A DNA stretch of 10,382 bases, taken from the NCBI GenBank assembly GCA_026770585.1, contig MU646473.1, forward strand, positions 516,183-526,564, read 5' to 3'. Shown here one piece after another: positions 8,671 through 10,382 of this stretch; position 1 is the stretch's first letter, and the number at the start of each line of letters is the position of its first letter. The translations under genes and the position numbers were made by a program. Origin of the DNA: Baffinella frigidus (taxonomy: Eukaryota > Cryptophyceae > Cryptomonadales > Baffinellaceae). The notes beneath the pieces are model-generated. The model did not search any database, was not told the origin of the DNA, and saw only the letters and a program-made list of their open reading frames with translations.

Positions 8671-8756
8671 CCACAGCCACCCCACAGTACCCCACAGACC
8701 CCACAGAGACCCCACAGCCACCCCACGGTGCCCCACAGCCACCCCACCGTACCCCC
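8671..8756. repeat. CCCCACAG-type tandem repeat
   Basis: Imperfect repeats of CCCCACAG/CCACCCCAC run through this stretch directly after exon 4 copy 2. The proline/threonine-rich translation (TPQPPH...) is a by-product. Confidence 0.85.
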
Positions 8757-8769
8757 CCTCTTACCTTGT

Positions 8770-9010
8770 TTACGATTTACGGTTTAGGGGGTTTAGGGGA
8801 TTTAGGGGGTTCGGGGTTCGGGTGTAGAGGGTTTGGGATTTCGTGGATTGAGGGTGTGAGGGTTGAGGGTTATGGTTGGGGGTGTAAGGGTTAAGGGTTA
8901 TGGTTGAGGATTTGAGGGTTAAGGGTTATGTTTGAGGGTTTGAGGGTTCAGAGTTATGGTTGAGGGTTTTGAGGGTTCGGAGTTATGGTTGAGGGTTTTG
9001 AGGGGCATGG
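8770..9010 (+). repeat. Telomere-like block with GTTATGGTTGAGG units
   Basis: Begins TTTAGGGGGTTTAGGGG and drifts into units of roughly 30-36 bases built on GAGGGTT and AGTTATGGTTGAGGGTTT. G-rich on the plus strand, which is the sense strand of the plus gene. Confidence 0.85.
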
Positions 9011-9035
9011 TTGAGGGTTTCGAGAGAGACAACAG

Positions 9036-9075
9036 GGCGGACGACTGCACGGGTGCATTCAACGACCGCGTCTAC
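9036..9075 (+). pseudogene. Exon 4 copy 3, shortened
   Basis: The acceptor GACAACAG/GG is present. The frame reads ADDCTGAFNDRVY, with an internal deletion relative to copy 1 (DYDGMNAFDDRVY) and then an abrupt switch into a CT microsatellite. No donor is seen, so it cannot be a normal exon. Confidence 0.7.
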
Positions 9076-9203
9076 CTCTCTCCCCCTCTCTCTCTGTCCC
9101 TCTCTCTCTCTCTGTCCCTCTCTCTCTCTCTGTCCCTCTCTCTCGCTCTCTCTCTGTCTCTCTCTTTTTCTCTCTCTTTCTCTCTCTCTCTCAAACCTCT
9201 AGC
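9073..9203. repeat. CT microsatellite
   Basis: Imperfect (CT)n with regular CTGTCCCTCT interruptions in its first half. It fuses directly to the 3' end of exon 4 copy 3. Ser/Leu-rich open frames over it are artefacts. Confidence 0.95.
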
Positions 9204-9204
9204 T

Positions 9205-9560
9205 CTCTCGCACAGGCTCATTCGGTCTGACGAGAGTGGTGAGACCAAACCCGTGAAAATTGTTCCCAGCCGCGGTTGCTCACACCACTCGAGAATGCTG
9301 GAGGATCCTATTTACATGTGGGGTTGTAAATATTTGTACCAGGATAAGGTGAAGTAACCTCCCGACTGTGCAATTTTCGCAGAGTCACGTATCAAAAGTC
9401 AACTTGCCTTGAGGAAATTAAACTCAAGGACACAAATTGGCACTTTTAAAAGCACGTCGGTATTAAATAGGCCCCTCTAGCGTTCTCGTGTGGACGCCAA
9501 GGCCCCCCCCCCTCTCCAACCCTTACTACCAATCCTCTCAGCCCCAGGGGGGTGGGGGCT
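9205..9560. other. Gene-free stretch
   Basis: No exon is recognised. It contains TTTGTACCAGG, AAGTCAACTT, the hairpin CCTTGAG/CTCAAGG (9407-9429), and GAGTGGTG/CACCACTC (about 9233 and 9283). A plus-strand open frame to 9357 has no splice or family support. Confidence 0.4.
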
Positions 9561-9597
9561 TTCGGTTTGGGGTTTGGGGTGAGGGTTCGGCGGGTTT

Positions 9598-9653
9598 AGA
9601 GACGGGCTGTACTCCTTTGATGACGGGCTGTACTCCTTCGATGTGTATTCCAA
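9598..9653 (+). CDS. Exon 4 variant (copy 4) with in-frame 21-base duplication
   Basis: Reads DGLYSFD twice (9601-9621 and 9622-9642, one silent difference) and then VYS, before CCAA/GTACCG. It aligns to DGMNAFDD...VYS of copy 1. If the acceptor is the telomere-like GGTTTAGAG/AC, the leftover base of exon 3 completes GAC (Asp) and the exon is in phase at both ends. It could be an alternative exon or a decaying copy; no stop is present. Confidence 0.5.
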
Positions 9654-9689
9654 GTACCGCCCCCCCAGGGTTTAGAGGGTCTGAGGGTC

Positions 9690-9910
9690 AAGCCCAAACC
9701 CTAAACCCTAAACCCTAAACCCTAAACCCTAAACCCTAAACCCTAAACCCTGAACCCTGAACCCTAACACCTGAACCCTAATGCCTAAACCCCTAAACCC
9801 TAAACCCTAAAACCTAAAACCTAAAACCTAAACCCTAAACCCTAAACCCGCAACCCTAAAACCTAAAACCTAAAACCTAAACCCTATACCCTAAACCCCA
9901 AACCCATCCC
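9690..9910 (-). repeat. CCCTAAA array with seven perfect units
   Basis: Seven perfect CCCTAAA units at 9699-9747 are followed by CCCTGAA, CCTAAAA and similar variants to about 9910. It is the most canonical telomere-type stretch in the window and opposite in orientation to the array at 1-477. Confidence 0.95.
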
Positions 9911-9934
9911 CATACTGAGGTCATCACACTCTCG

Positions 9935-10211
9935 CCTGAATCCTAAACCCCCAACTCTAAACCCCAAACCCCAACCCCCAAAAACCCAAAACCCCAAACC
10001 CCAAACCGCGGGCACCACTACAGCGGGGACCCAGGCGTGGACGTCAAGCCATGAGCCCTTAACCCCACACCCTAACCCCCAAAAAATAAAAAAATAAAAC
10101 CCAAAACCCAAGACCCAAAACCCAAGACCCAAGACCCAAAACCCAAAACCCAAGACCCAAAACCCCCAAATCCCCAAGCCCTAAACCCTAAACCCTCAAC
10201 TCGCAACAAAC
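9935..10211 (-). repeat. C-rich telomere-like and ACCCAAGACCCAAA repeats
   Basis: CCCCAAAC and CCCTAAC words to about 10010, then from 10056 an AAAAAATAAAAAAATAAAA patch and ACCCAAGACCCAAAACCC repeats to about 10170, then CCCTAAACCCTAAACCCTCA leading to the exon 5 acceptor. Exon 5 copy 1 is embedded at 10012-10048. Confidence 0.88.
10012..10048 (+). pseudogene. Exon 5 copy 1, plus-strand gene
   Basis: Reads HHYSGDPGVDVK, then P and a stop. It matches exon 5 (YYYSGDPGVDVK) with two His/Tyr changes and two silent changes (CCA/CCG, GTC/GTG). The acceptor AG is lost. The copy ends at AAG, which may mark the limit of the duplicated segment. Confidence 0.75.
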
Positions 10212-10214
10212 CAG

Positions 10215-10301
10215 GTACTACTACAGCGGGGACCCGGGCGTGGACGTGAAGACGATGCGGGATGACAGCCACGGGGGCAGCGACGGGGGGGGGATGGGGA
10301 C
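10215..10301 (+). CDS. Exon 5 of the plus-strand gene
   Basis: Follows acceptor CAACAAACCAG, preceded by a CCCTAAA tract. One base completes the codon from exon 4 (AA+G = Lys), then YYYSGDPGVDVKTMRDDSHG and a Gly-rich GSDGGGMGT. The donor is uncertain: GTACCC after 10301 is one option and GTGAAG inside the exon another. The open frame runs on into telomere-like sequence and ends in a TGA at the window edge, so a last exon is also possible. Confidence 0.55.
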
Positions 10302-10309
10302 GTACCCTG

Positions 10310-10382
10310 GTACCCCTCAGCCCTACGCCCTACATCCTGAACCCTGAACCCTCGACCCTAGACCTGAAACCTGAAACCCTGA
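10310..10382 (-). repeat. Telomere-like block at window edge
   Basis: CCCTGAACCCTGAACCCTCG and related CCCTRAA variants run to the end of the window. The preceding CAGCCCTACGCCCTAC resembles text near 8155 (ACACCCTACGCCCTC). Confidence 0.75.

Overview
The window looks like nuclear DNA of a eukaryote with plant/algal-type telomere sequence (TTTAGGG/CCCTAAA). Its coding pieces are short and GC3-rich, and they are split by GT-AG introns packed with degenerate telomere-like repeats, microsatellites and foldback (MITE-like) elements. No rRNA, tRNA, CRISPR or prokaryotic operon structure was seen. A repeat-rich unicellular green alga (for example a prasinophyte) is my best guess. That is inference from the telomere motif, codon bias and intron density. 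The long open frames rich in Gly/Val/Trp/Phe/Leu, Lys/Thr/Asn/His or Ser/Leu are translations of repeats, not genes.

The main finding is a fragmented but recognisable gene on the minus strand, running from an ATG at 6353 to about 1901. It encodes the N-terminal half of a TMEM184 / organic solute transporter alpha-like membrane protein (Pfam Solute_trans_a, formerly DUF300). Six exons can be chained with matching intron phases: 6184-6353, 5891-6001, 4432-4486, 3653-3727, 2858-2968 and 1901-1971 (last boundary tentative). The family signature reads through across the joins: a first hydrophobic helix, WFIA, LPISIWDIVMHL, VRVLWMVPIYAVDSWLAL, then ARECYEAFVIYNFF. Exons 3, 4, 5 and 6 each have extra, mostly decayed copies in the introns beside them (two, two, about three and four copies). 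The rest of the protein, roughly the C-terminal half, is not visible in the window.

A second gene diverges from it on the plus strand, with a candidate ATG at 6445, 91 bases from the minus-strand ATG. Five exons can be chained in phase: 6445-6498 (signal-peptide-like), about 6795-6917, 7213-7309, 8445-8505 and 10215 to about 10301. I do not recognise the product. It is hydrophilic after its N-terminus, with an acidic stretch, a charged stretch and a Tyr/Asp-rich part. Its exons 4 and 5 are also present in extra copies (four and two).

Layout: 1-477 degenerate TTTAGGG array; 478-1850 foldbacks and dispersed repeats; 1860-2600 exon 6 array; 2620-3140 exon 5 copies, one split by a MITE; 3153-3730 telomere-like DNA, ACAAAC microsatellite and two exon 4 copies; 3731-5215 exon 3 copies, microsatellites and a minisatellite of about 125 bp; 5252-5880 three related foldbacks; 5891-7309 the 5' ends of both genes; 7314-8109 foldbacks; 8110-8444 little recognisable; 8445-10382 plus-strand exon copies inside telomere-like and simple repeats.
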